Source of the DNA: Achromobacter marplatensis
GTDB taxonomy: Bacteria; Pseudomonadota; Gammaproteobacteria; Burkholderiales; Burkholderiaceae_B
Assembly (NCBI RefSeq): GCF_002209535.1
Contig: NZ_NJIG01000005.1
Span: 186,001-250,000, forward strand
Length of the DNA: 64,000 nt
Direction: 5' to 3'
Positions 19,493 to 27,117 of this stretch are shown here, piece after piece. Within the stretch, counting starts at the first letter, position 1. The number at the start of each line of letters is the position of its first letter. A program made the translations under genes and the position numbers. Under the pieces are notes generated by a model. The model saw nothing but the letters and a program-made list of their open reading frames with translations, was not told the origin of the DNA and made no database searches.

Positions 19493-20874
19493 CGCGAAAA
19501 GCCCGGCATTTGCTGGCCGCCCATGGGACCCGTCAGGTAGTAGCCCCAGGCGTTAAAGCCGTTGTCCGCACGCTCTTGCTTTTCCCCCGGCAATGGCAAA
19601 TTCACCCCGCGTGCGATGGGGCGGACAAGCCGCGGCGTCACCACGATCACCAACTCCGTTTCTTCCTGCGTGTAATCAAGGCTGCGGAAAAACGACCCGA
19701 TGATCGGCAAATCGCCCAGCAAGGGGACCTTGCTGACCATCGCCTTGGTCTGGCGCGACACCAGGCCGCTAATCACGAAGCTTTCGCCATCGCCCAACTC
19801 GACGGTCGTGTCGGCGCGGCGGGTGCGCAGCGCCGGGATGATCGAACTGGATTCCGTGCCGCTGTTAAGCACGATGCCGTTGCTGTAGTCCAGTTCGCTA
19901 GCCTCAGGCGCCACTTTGAGCGAAATGCGGTCACGCGACAGCACCGTCGGGGTGACCGTCAGCCCAATGCCGAAGGGCTTGAACGTCACCGACACTGTCC
20001 CCAGACCGCCGGATTCGGGAATCGGCAGTTCACCGCCCGCCAGGAAACTGGCGCTTTGGCCGGTCATCGCGACCAGCGTGGGTTCGGCCAGCACGCGCGC
20101 CATGCCGTTGGTCTGCAGCAAACGCAGGTTGGCGGAGAAATTCCGGGTGTCGTAGAACAGTGAAAAGCCCGATGCCACCGACGCCAGGTTCGATGGGACC
20201 AGACTGTTGGTCGCGCTCCAGGGGCCGCTGCCGCCCGCGCTCCAATTGATGCCCGCCTCCTTCATCACCGAACGCGACACCTCGACGACCTTGACCTCAA
20301 CCTGCACGATGCCGCCGGTGCCCGCGGAGGACACGTCCACCACGTTCTTCTCTCCGCCTACGGCGGAAGCCGCGATGGCGGCGGAGGCCACCTGCCCCAT
20401 CGGCGTTTCGGCGTGACCGGAGACAACCGCCCGATCTCCCGCGATGTCGACATTGGCCCCCCCCGCGATGCCCCGAGTGGCCAGCGCGCCTTGGACGCTA
20501 CCGCCCACACGCAGGTTCCAGACTTGCGGGGCCGCGTTGTTGCCGCTCCAGATCTGCAACTGCGTCGTGCCCGCTTTCTTGCCGTAAATCAGAAGGGATC
20601 CCGCGCGCTTTCCCGAGGCGGGCAAAACCTTCACGTCCGCCACCTCAGGATCGCCGATCGCGATGCGCGACGGCGCCGTGCCGTCCAGCAGCAATGTCTG
20701 TTGCCCCTTCACGGACAAGGCCAGATCGCGCACTGGCGCTGGCGCATTCGCACTCGGCGCGGGTGTCGTCGTCTGTGCGGTGGCGATGACACCGTAGGAC
20801 GTTGCCGCTGCCGCCGACAGGATGCAGATCAGGGTGGTGTGCTGATATTTCTTCATTGTGCTGAATCTAGTCAT
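19489..20874 (-). CDS. cpaC: CpaC/RcpA outer-membrane secretin
   Basis: 461 residues. Signal peptide (about residues 7-33), a pilus-assembly N-domain (about 45-120, LSVKGQQTLLLDGTAPSRIAIGDPEVADVKVL), a BON-like segment, then the secretin domain (about 225-440) with VLAEPTLVAMTGQSASFLAGGELPIP and VPLLGDLPIIGSFFRS, the conserved gate and C-terminal signatures. It forms the outer-membrane channel for the Flp pilus. I chose ATG 20874; ATG 20856 and a further start at 20925 are alternatives. Coupled to tadZ by overlap. Confidence 0.94.
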   Translation of the reverse strand: MTRFSTMKKYQHTTLICILSAAAATSYGVIATAQTTTPAPSANAPAPVRDLALSVKGQQTLLLDGTAPSRIAIGDPEVADVKVLPASGKRAGSLLIYGKKAGTTQLQIWSGNNAAPQVWNLRVGGSVQGALATRGIAGGANVDIAGDRAVVSGHAETPMGQVASAAIAASAVGGEKNVVDVSSAGTGGIVQVEVKVVEVSRSVMKEAGINWSAGGSGPWSATNSLVPSNLASVASGFSLFYDTRNFSANLRLLQTNGMARVLAEPTLVAMTGQSASFLAGGELPIPESGGLGTVSVTFKPFGIGLTVTPTVLSRDRISLKVAPEASELDYSNGIVLNSGTESSSIIPALRTRRADTTVELGDGESFVISGLVSRQTKAMVSKVPLLGDLPIIGSFFRSLDYTQEETELVIVVTPRLVRPIARGVNLPLPGEKQERADNGFNAWGYYLTGPMGGQQMPGFSR

Positions 20875-20921
20875 GAGAGAGAGTCCAGCCACGCGCGGCG
20901 GCACGCCGCGCGGAGCCACGA

Positions 20922-21884
20922 TCAATAACGCACACGTTCGGATTTGTCCCCGCGCAAGATTTCCACCGTCCTGCCCGCACCTCCGCCCGAATTCGCGCCG
21001 CGCACAGGGGCGGCGGAGGCTCGCGCGGCAGGCGTCGTCCCATCAAGCTGGAGCAGGCTTTCCCCGGCAAATGCGCGGTTCGGCCCTTGCTTGAGCGCTT
21101 CGCGCTGCTCCGGCGTCAAATCCGCGCGCGTCTGCAACACCGTGCCGCGCTGGGCGAACAATTGGGTATCGGGCACGCTGTCATCATTCAGAGGACGCAA
21201 CGCCAGTTGCAGGCGGCCGGAACGGCTGGCCAATATCAATGCGTTCACGTGCTCGATCGGAACCGCCAGCACGGCAGTCCTGGCAGGCTGGTTCGATGCG
21301 TTGCCCGGCTGGCCCACCGGTTTTTCCTCCGGGCCGTCGACGGAGTCCTTGCCGTAAGCCAGCACACGCAATTGCGACTGGAGCAGCCGCGCCTGACCTC
21401 CGGGCACTTCCTGGCCCTTTTCGACCATGAAGAACACATCCACCCAATCACCCGGGGTGACCCGATTGCCGCCGCCGATCACTTCGTCCACGGCGATCGC
21501 CACGGCACGCTCTCCCGGCTTGAGCTGGCGGGCCAGCCCCTGCGCCAGAAGGCTGGGGAGGATCGGATCGCCCGCGGCGATGTCGACTTTCGTCACAGTG
21601 CCTTCCAGCGGCCCAATCGAGTCATAGCCGCCTGACAATGCCGTCTGCCACTGGGCCACCGTCAACATCTTTGCGCTGTCGATGCGGGTGCCTGCCGGCA
21701 TCGGTTCCTTTGCCACGACAACGGGATATAGTTTCACGGGCGCGGCGACCGGCGCTGCGGAAGACGCGGGCGCGACACTGGCAGGGGGAGTATTGGGCGC
21801 GGACGCAAGCCGCCAGGCCACGAAGGCAAGCACAAGGCCCGCCACCAACAACACACCTGCGACGATCTTGCTCAAACTGCTCAT
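20922..21884 (-). CDS. cpaB: CpaB/RcpC Flp pilus assembly protein
   Basis: 320 residues. N-terminal membrane anchor (about 6-25), then an SAF domain (about 55-120) with VVVAKEPMPAGTRIDSAKML, followed by the RcpC/CpaB domain containing PGERAVAIAVDEVIGGGNRVTPGDWVDVFF. It is a periplasmic part linked to the secretin, with a proposed peptidoglycan/glycan-binding role. ATG 21884 overlaps the preceding stop as ATGA. The secretin start follows 47 bases later. Confidence 0.95.
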   Translation of the reverse strand: MSSLSKIVAGVLLVAGLVLAFVAWRLASAPNTPPASVAPASSAAPVAAPVKLYPVVVAKEPMPAGTRIDSAKMLTVAQWQTALSGGYDSIGPLEGTVTKVDIAAGDPILPSLLAQGLARQLKPGERAVAIAVDEVIGGGNRVTPGDWVDVFFMVEKGQEVPGGQARLLQSQLRVLAYGKDSVDGPEEKPVGQPGNASNQPARTAVLAVPIEHVNALILASRSGRLQLALRPLNDDSVPDTQLFAQRGTVLQTRADLTPEQREALKQGPNRAFAGESLLQLDGTTPAARASAAPVRGANSGGGAGRTVEILRGDKSERVRY

Positions 21885-22372
21885 GGGGTCCCCTGCGATA
21901 TCTGGACGACGGCTTGCGAATGCAATCGGGTGGGAATCCAGTTCTGACCCATGCCCGGCAACGCGTTGATCAGGCTTTGCAGGGTGGCCAGCAGCGGCCA
22001 GGACTGGGTGTTGTAGGTCAACGCCACGGTGGCGCAATTGGCTTGCTGTCCCCCTGAGCCGGTCCAACTGCACGGCGCACTGGTGGTCGAACAGATGACG
22101 GCGGAGCCGGACGAGAACGCACTCATCGCCGCAGAGCAGGCCGCCGCCGGCACGTTCGCCTGGCCGTTGAATTGGGCAAACACGGCTGCTCGGGCACCGT
22201 CAGTCGCCGCCGATGCCAATTGCTGCTGCATCCAGAACAAGGCGCCAAAGCTCAGTACGCCGAAGATGAACATCAGCAACATGATCAAGGTCAACGAGAA
22301 CTCCAGCGCCGCGACGCCGCGCTGCCGCGCGAATGCACGGGGGCTGGCACGTGGGGGGGTAGGCGTGTACAT
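21881..22372 (-). CDS. TadE/F-like pseudopilin
   Basis: 163 residues. The N-terminal RQRGVAALEFSLTLIMLLMFIFGVLSFG is the TadE-type leader and membrane helix (G then ALEF, with Glu near +5 as for prepilin processing by TadV). The periplasmic part has four cysteines likely to form disulfides. TadE/TadF pseudopilins are minor parts needed for pilus biogenesis. It overlaps cpaB by four bases and is one base from the upstream tadE gene, all in one operon. Confidence 0.92.
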   Translation of the reverse strand: MYTPTPPRASPRAFARQRGVAALEFSLTLIMLLMFIFGVLSFGALFWMQQQLASAATDGARAAVFAQFNGQANVPAAACSAAMSAFSSGSAVICSTTSAPCSWTGSGGQQANCATVALTYNTQSWPLLATLQSLINALPGMGQNWIPTRLHSQAVVQISQGTP

Positions 22373-22373
22373 A

Positions 22374-22862
22374 TCAACCTTCCCCGTTCAGATGCACGGT
22401 CGCCCGGGCTTTCAAGACACTGGAGGCCGGCATCAACACGACCTGCAGCAAGGGAAGCGAAGGGATAAGCGGATGCGCGCCATAGGCATAGGACACAGTC
22501 ACCTCGACCTGCCCCTCCGCCAGCGGCAACCCGCTGCAAGCGCCGCCGGCCGAACTGCTCAACTGGCCTTTACTGCCGCAAACTGCCACTTGAACCGGCG
22601 CGGCGGACATCGAGCTGATCCATTGCGCCTGATACAGGGCGGCGTCGCGCCCGGCATTGGCCCTCACCGTCAACGGCGTCTGCCCGTCCTGCCATTGCAA
22701 GACCTTGCGCGCACCGTCCTGCGCGGCCAGCGCCATGGATTGCTGCGCGGCGGCCACCAGCGAATACGTCAGAATCGCGTAGAAAACCAGGAAGAACACC
22801 ACGAATACCAGGCCGAATTCAACGGCATAAACGCCACGCTGATTGCGGCGGCTCCCAGGTAC
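22374..22862 (-). CDS. tadE: TadE pseudopilin with no evident start codon (overlaps cpaA)
   Basis: The reading frame contains a clear TadE leader, RRNQRGVYAVEFGLVFVVFFLVFYA, then a periplasmic part with two cysteines, ending LNGEG. The leader lies inside the 3' end of cpaA, one frame back. I see no ATG, GTG or TTG in this frame between the leader and a GTG at 23054, which would add about 64 residues that look like out-of-frame cpaA. The coordinate given is therefore the conserved part only. Explanations: a rare start codon, a -1 frameshift from cpaA, or a sequence error. Confidence 0.75.
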   Translation of the reverse strand, partial: VPGSRRNQRGVYAVEFGLVFVVFFLVFYAILTYSLVAAAQQSMALAAQDGARKVLQWQDGQTPLTVRANAGRDAALYQAQWISSMSAAPVQVAVCGSKGQLSSSAGGACSGLPLAEGQVEVTVSYAYGAHPLIPSLPLLQVVLMPASSVLKARATVHLNGEG

Positions 22863-23290
22863 GCAGCGTAGGGAATCTGGCGACTGCGGTTCGTCAGCGC
22901 CCTGTACTTCGACACGGTCATGTGCAGCACTGCGTGCAGCCCGGCGAGCAGGCTCGCTCCCAGTAGCACCAGCACCAGAGACGGAAATCCCAGCAGCAGC
23001 CCCAGTATCGCAATGGCCTTGACGTCGCCCGCGCCCATCAGGCGTCGGCCCCACAAAAGCAGGAACGGCACCGCGGCCAGAAACCCTGCCAGCGCCATTG
23101 CCCATCCGAACCAATGAGGGGGGTAGACCCAACCGGGCACCGCCCAGGCGGCTGAAAGCCAAAGCAGCTGTGCCACGAACCCCGTAACGATCAACGTATT
23201 CGGGACGCGGCGATAGCGCAGATCGTTGTAGATCAGCACCAGATTCCAGCATGCGAACAGCAGCCACCACAATACATCCCCTGGATACAA
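22769..23290 (-). CDS. cpaA: CpaA/TadV prepilin peptidase (A24 family)
   Basis: 173 residues with about five membrane helices. The two catalytic aspartates of type IV prepilin peptidases are visible: the first in YNDLRYRRVPN near the N-terminus and the second in GAGDVK. It removes leader peptides from Flp and the TadE-type pseudopilins at the inner membrane. I chose TTG 23290 as the start, since GGAAGG lies seven bases upstream and the protein then begins right before the first helix; an extension to TTG 23357-23359 is possible. Its 3' end overlaps the tadE leader by about 90 bases. Confidence 0.9.
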   Translation of the reverse strand: MYPGDVLWWLLFACWNLVLIYNDLRYRRVPNTLIVTGFVAQLLWLSAAWAVPGWVYPPHWFGWAMALAGFLAAVPFLLLWGRRLMGAGDVKAIAILGLLLGFPSLVLVLLGASLLAGLHAVLHMTVSKYRALTNRSRQIPYAAYLGAAAISVAFMPLNSAWYSWCSSWFSTRF

Positions 23291-23327
23291 GGCCGGACCT
23301 TCCGAAAATTCGAATTCAATTACGGTT

Positions 23328-23347
23328 GTGCTTGTCCAGACAAGCAC
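23328..23347 (-). promoter_or_regulatory. Intercistronic hairpin between flp and cpaA
   Basis: GTGCTTGT/ACAAGCAC perfect stem with a four-base loop in the flp-cpaA gap, no T-run. With the repeat at 23385-23416 it could protect the flp transcript or reduce read-through, which would suit a major pilin needed in excess. Confidence 0.5.
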
Positions 23348-23384
23348 GGATCTCTTCAATAATCACGATCAAAGCAAAGGCGCA

Positions 23385-23416
23385 CCGTGGTAGCGGACAG
23401 CGCCCGGCCACCACGG
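23385..23416 (-). repeat. Inverted repeat just after flp
   Basis: CCGTGGT and ACCACGG arms separated by 18 bases, starting 18 bases after the flp stop. Not a canonical terminator, as there is no T-run. Confidence 0.4.
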
Positions 23417-23433
23417 CACCTGCGCTGGCAGGA

Positions 23434-23619
23434 TTAGCTGCCGCCCCCCGTGGAACCCGTCAGTTTTCCGGCGAGATCCGTGAACAGAGTTTGGAGTCCT
23501 CCCGTAAATGCCCCGATCGCGATAAGGATCGCTGCTGCCATCAAACCCGCGATCAGCCCGTATTCCAGGGCGGTGATGCCTTCTTCGTCATTCCAGAACT
23601 GCGCAAGTTTCGCTTTCAT
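23434..23619 (-). CDS. flp: Flp-type major pilin
   Basis: 61 residues, normal Flp size. The short leader ends at NDEEG, then ITALEYGLIAGLMAAAILIAIGAF: the Flp motif with conserved Glu and Tyr at +5/+6 after the processing Gly and a hydrophobic helix. The C-terminus is Gly/Ser/Thr-rich. CpaA should process it and TadA/B/C should assemble it. AGGAG is seven bases before ATG 23619. It is the first gene of the Tad operon. Confidence 0.97.
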   Translation of the reverse strand: MKAKLAQFWNDEEGITALEYGLIAGLMAAAILIAIGAFTGGLQTLFTDLAGKLTGSTGGGS

Positions 23620-23722
23620 GTCGAGCTCCTAAGACTCGATTGATAATTGAGCTGCGCCGTCTAGCGACACCAGCCCCCTATGCCCGGTACTGCTTGCCTT
23701 GCGGGAGCATTCCTTGCCCGCG

Positions 23723-23738
23723 AGCAATCCGGGGCCCT
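23723..23738 (-). promoter_or_regulatory. Weak candidate sigma-54 promoter for flp
   Basis: On the minus strand AGGGCC-CCGGA-TTGCT keeps the GG-N10-GC spacing of -24/-12 promoters and matches the -12 well, but the -24 poorly (consensus TGGCAC). It lies about 105 bases before flp. A perfect inverted repeat, CCTGGCA-CCT-TGCCAGG at 23762-23778, is just upstream and might be an activator site. The element also overlaps a GC-rich hairpin that could instead be the terminator of the MHYT gene. Confidence 0.3.
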
Positions 23739-23739
23739 G

Positions 23740-24570
23740 CTAACCCGGCCCCAGCGTGGACCCTGGCACCTTGCCAGGCTCCGACACCGGTGCCGATTCA
23801 ATAATCGAGTCTATCCGCTGCGCCATGCGCGCACGGAACCGCGTCGATGCCCGCTGCAACTGCCAGCGCATGATCAGCAGCGTGACGGCGGACAACGCAA
23901 AAGCGATATACGGCAGCATGAGCCCGCCGATTTGCAGACTGGAATACTCACGCGGGGTCGTGCAGATAACGGTGCCGGCAGCCGCGCCCGTGTAATGCAT
24001 GCCGCACACGGCGATTGCCATCAAAATGGCGGCTCCGCCGCGCTGAAATTCATTCTGCGTATTGAAAGCCAGCCACAGCGCGGCTGACGCCGCAATTACA
24101 GCGATCAGAACCGATAAAACCACCATCGGCAGATTCCAAAGCAATACGGCCGGCATGCGCATGGCGCCCATACCCAGATAATGCATGGCAGCAACGCCCA
24201 GGCCGGCGGCAAGTCCACCGACCAGGCAACGCCCGAAGGTGAACCGGTCGCGCCCGACATACCAGAAAGCCCATCCGGAAAACCCGGCGGCAACCACGAA
24301 GCTGAGTAGGGTGAGGCCGACCTGATAACCCACTTCGAAGGGCAGGTCCTGGGCCTGCATGCCGATGAAATGCATGCTCCAGATACCTACGCCCCCCATG
24401 GCGACGGCGCCGATGAGGATGTAACCGATGCGCATTTCACCGTCCTGGGTTTCAGTGCGGATACCCGCCGCGGCAAGCAGCGCCACATACGAGCCAAGCA
24501 CCGCCGTCAGGAACGAGAGCGCGACCAGACCGGCATGAAACGAAAGGGGAACGATGTCGCCCGGGTTCAT
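23740..24570 (-). CDS. MHYT-domain membrane sensor (stand-alone)
   Basis: 276 residues with seven predicted membrane helices. Three MHYT-type motifs are seen: SMHFIGMQA, AMHYLGMGAM and GMHYTGAAAG. MHYT domains are proposed to bind copper and sense a diatomic gas such as O2, CO or NO. Most are fused to GGDEF/EAL domains; here nothing follows except a short cytoplasmic tail, so no cyclic-di-GMP output is encoded in it. It lies directly upstream of flp on the same strand. Start at ATG 24570 (GGGG upstream); TTG 24597 is an alternative. Confidence 0.92.
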   Translation of the reverse strand: MNPGDIVPLSFHAGLVALSFLTAVLGSYVALLAAAGIRTETQDGEMRIGYILIGAVAMGGVGIWSMHFIGMQAQDLPFEVGYQVGLTLLSFVVAAGFSGWAFWYVGRDRFTFGRCLVGGLAAGLGVAAMHYLGMGAMRMPAVLLWNLPMVVLSVLIAVIAASAALWLAFNTQNEFQRGGAAILMAIAVCGMHYTGAAAGTVICTTPREYSSLQIGGLMLPYIAFALSAVTLLIMRWQLQRASTRFRARMAQRIDSIIESAPVSEPGKVPGSTLGPG

Positions 24571-24599
24571 GAACGGCCCCAATGAAATGCCCTGCAATC

Positions 24600-25061
24600 A
24601 CAGCGTTCCGCCGTCAGGCATTTCCGAGAAGTACTGCAGTCACACGCATCCATCCTGTGGACCCCCGATTGCCCGTAAAACCGATGTGTTTTGATACGTT
24701 TATATAGTCTTATCTATTAACATTTAATACACATCAGGGTTTACGCGAATATTGTCGATACTTAGGCCATAGACATGTAACGGATATCCTGAAATTTATA
24801 TCAATCTTATTAAAAACCTCTAGTTAACCCTGATATTTCGCATATGCATTGGTTCCTGAGCATTTCGCAATGTTGTTATCTTGTCCTTTCCAAGCGGTCA
24901 CAATGAAATAAATTGTCATTATCCCGGGCGGCTGGCACCATAACCGCCTGTGGCGTTAGCAAGCACTACTTACCAATGTTGTGTCCCTATATATATTCAA
25001 TATTTAATGAATATCGAATACATGGCCGGACAGCGCCTGAAGAAATGAGAGATACAAAGGC
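24600..25061. promoter_or_regulatory. AT-rich intergenic control region before tpsB
   Basis: About 460 bases with strikingly low GC compared with everything around it, rich in TATA- and TTAA-type runs. It has no coding frame I can support. It holds a perfect inverted repeat ATATTCA-N8-TGAATAT (24993-25014), a weaker ACAAT-N7-ATTGT near 24902-24918, a GTAACG at 24777, and the sigma-54-like element at 24933. The composition suggests an acquired segment or an H-NS-like (BpH3-type) silencing region. Confidence 0.6.
24933..24948 (+). promoter_or_regulatory. Candidate sigma-54 promoter for tpsB
   Basis: TGGCAC-CATAA-CCGCC: the -24 half is perfect and GC is at the right -12 position, but the rest of the -12 differs from TTGCA. 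The predicted transcript start would be about 100 bases before the ATG at 25062. Confidence 0.45.
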
Positions 25062-26771
25062 ATGAGACGTTCGTACCCGGCAAGTCCGCTTACCCTCGCC
25101 CTTATCTGCGCCCTTGCCTTCAGTGCGAATGCACGCGCGGATGGCCCGCTACGGGGAAATCCCGTCGACTCGCTGCCGCAGTTGGAAAGGCCCCCTGGCG
25201 CCCAGCAACCTCCACCTGTCGTAGAGACGGCCACGCCCGAACAATTGGCGTTGCAAGCCAGATTGGCGCAACGCATCGTCCCGCTTAATTTCGACGTCAG
25301 TGGCGTCCACGCCATTCCTTTTGAAGAGGTATCCGGCATCCTTGCGCCGTTGTCCGGCAAGGAAATCAGCCTGGGCGAATTGGTGCAGCAGGTCGACAAG
25401 ATCACCCAGCTCTACCGCGACAAGGGGTATCCCCTATCGTTTGCGCTGGTGCAGAACCAGACATTCGCCAATGGACTGGTCGTTGTGACCGTGGTCGAGG
25501 GGTATATCGGTACCGTGCGGATCGAAGGCGATATCGGCAATGCGCTGGACCGCCTGGAAACGCTGGCTGGCCCGTTGAAAGAAGACCGTCCGTTGCAGCA
25601 AGCCACGCTGGAACGCCAACTGAATCTGATGCGCACGGTGCCGGGCGTGAAGTTCACGCCTAACCTGGATCTGCCGCGCCGCGCGGACGGCGCGACGGAA
25701 CTGGTGCTGACGGCATCACGCCAACCGGTGAGCGTGACAGGCGGCGTTGCCGATCTGGGCACCGGCATGCAGCCGATAGTGAACCTGGGCACCAACAGCC
25801 TGACGCCGCTGGGCGAGCAGGTGAAACTGACCGCATCCGTCCCGTTCAATACCGACGACGTCAAATACGTCATGGGCGAAGTCCGCGTGCCGATTGGGCC
25901 AGACGGTTTGGCGATCAAGGTCGACGGTTATCACTATGACGCCAAGCCCCAGGACGATGCGATCGAATACCTGGGATTCGAGCGGCGGGTGAAAAATGAC
26001 CGCATCGGTATCGGCGTCAGTTATCCCTTCCTGCTGAACAACACCCGTTCCCTGACGGGCACACTGGGTGTCTACGCCGCAAACTCCAAAGACCGGTACG
26101 ACTCGCGCACCTCGGACCTCTGGCTGCAGCAGGACGCAAGAGTGCGCGCCGCCAACGCCGAGCTTCGATATATTCAGGTCTCCGAAAGCAAGACAACCGA
26201 CGTTACTGCAAGCGTATCCAAAGGCTTTGACGCGGCGGGTGCGAAAAAGGACATATCGACCAACTATGGGTATTCGGCCACGCCGATTCTTGATCTGGAT
26301 TTCACGCGCTACAACCTGAACGCCAAACAAACGTTTGCGTTGCCGGCGCAGTTCGGACTGACATTTTCGGGGGCCGCGCAATATTCCAGCAATATCCTGC
26401 CTTCGTCCGAGCAAGTCTCCTTCGGGAGCTGGCGGTATGCCATGGGGTATGCGCAAGGCGAGCAAAGCGGCGACAAGGGCGTGGGCGTGTCGGCCGAGGT
26501 CAACCGCCGTTTCGGCACGGGTTGGGAATACCTGTCGAGCGTGCAGCCGTATGCCTTGGTGGACTATGCGCGCACTTGGTACAACAACAAGGGCTTGCAG
26601 GCCATTAACCAACGGCACCTGTCATCGGTCGCCCTGGGCTTGCGGTTCACGGACGATAAATACTATCTGTTCGATTTCAACGTCGCCAAACCGATCGGGT
26701 CTGCCTCGGTCAACAATGACCGGGACGTGCGCTTCAATGCCAACTACTCCCTGTTCTACGACGCATTCTGA
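25062..26771 (+). CDS. TpsB-type outer-membrane transporter (FhaC/ShlB family), no adjacent TpsA
   Basis: 569 residues. Signal peptide (cleavage after ANARA, about residue 26), a Pro-rich linker, a POTRA domain at about 75-150 (FDVSGVHAIPFEEVSGIL...LVQQVDKITQLYRDKGYPLSFALV), and a 16-strand Omp85-type barrel to the C-terminal phenylalanine in SLFYDAF, the Bam signal. These pores export beta-helical TpsA exoproteins. No TpsA with a TPS domain is in the window; the next gene is a repeat lipoprotein. The Shine-Dalgarno is poor. An intrinsic terminator follows, so it is transcribed alone. Confidence 0.93.
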   Translation: MRRSYPASPLTLALICALAFSANARADGPLRGNPVDSLPQLERPPGAQQPPPVVETATPEQLALQARLAQRIVPLNFDVSGVHAIPFEEVSGILAPLSGKEISLGELVQQVDKITQLYRDKGYPLSFALVQNQTFANGLVVVTVVEGYIGTVRIEGDIGNALDRLETLAGPLKEDRPLQQATLERQLNLMRTVPGVKFTPNLDLPRRADGATELVLTASRQPVSVTGGVADLGTGMQPIVNLGTNSLTPLGEQVKLTASVPFNTDDVKYVMGEVRVPIGPDGLAIKVDGYHYDAKPQDDAIEYLGFERRVKNDRIGIGVSYPFLLNNTRSLTGTLGVYAANSKDRYDSRTSDLWLQQDARVRAANAELRYIQVSESKTTDVTASVSKGFDAAGAKKDISTNYGYSATPILDLDFTRYNLNAKQTFALPAQFGLTFSGAAQYSSNILPSSEQVSFGSWRYAMGYAQGEQSGDKGVGVSAEVNRRFGTGWEYLSSVQPYALVDYARTWYNNKGLQAINQRHLSSVALGLRFTDDKYYLFDFNVAKPIGSASVNNDRDVRFNANYSLFYDAF

Positions 26772-26800
26772 CCCAGGGACGATTCCTTCTCGACTGACCC

Positions 26801-26828
26801 GCGCCTGTGTTCACAGGCGCTTTTTTTT
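26801..26828 (+). terminator. Intrinsic terminator of tpsB
   Basis: Stem GCGCCTGT/ACAGGCGC around GTTC followed by eight T residues, 30 bases after the stop. Confidence 0.95.
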
Positions 26829-26844
26829 GCGCATCCCACACACC

Positions 26845-26897
26845 ACGTTACGTAACGTCGCCCGTAACGTAACGGGAAATAACCTGCCATTCGTAAC
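26845..26897. promoter_or_regulatory. Cluster of GTTACG/CGTAAC sites, candidate activator-binding region
   Basis: A perfect 14-base palindrome ACGTTACGTAACGT (26845-26858), then CCCGT-AACGTA-ACGGG (26861-26876) containing the same CGTAACGTAAC core, and a third half site CGTAAC (26892-26897). They lie 150-190 bases upstream of the -24 element at 27045, the usual distance for sigma-54 enhancer sites. The rest of this 346-bp gap is AT-leaning, with no gene seen. Confidence 0.55.
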
Positions 26898-27044
26898 ATT
26901 CGCAGGGTTTTTGCCGTCGCAAAAATGCGGGTTTCTCAAGCTTGGTACAAACCCTCAAGATGGCCTACAAGGCAATGATTTATAAGGAATTTATTTAGTA
27001 GCGAATATCAACCACAAGCAAAAATCCGGGTGTGGGAAAAATGT

Positions 27045-27060
27045 TGGCACGGTTTATGCA
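27045..27060 (+). promoter_or_regulatory. Strong sigma-54 (RpoN) promoter of the repeat lipoprotein gene
   Basis: TGGCAC-GGTTT-ATGCA matches the -24/-12 consensus TGGCAC-N5-TTGCA at ten of eleven positions. The transcript should start near 27071, giving a leader of about 47 bases with GAGGAG before the ATG at 27118. Confidence 0.85.
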
Positions 27061-27117
27061 TGGAGAGACGTATCGGGCAGTTTCAGCGCCCGACCTATCC
27101 AACCCGAGGAGCTCGCC

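Noticed and set aside
9934-24570. Type II secretion or type IVa pilus locus
   Set aside because: Gene content (flp, cpaA/B/C, tadZ/A/B/C/D, TadE/G pseudopilins) is that of Tad/Flp; no gsp or pilMNOPQ genes are present.
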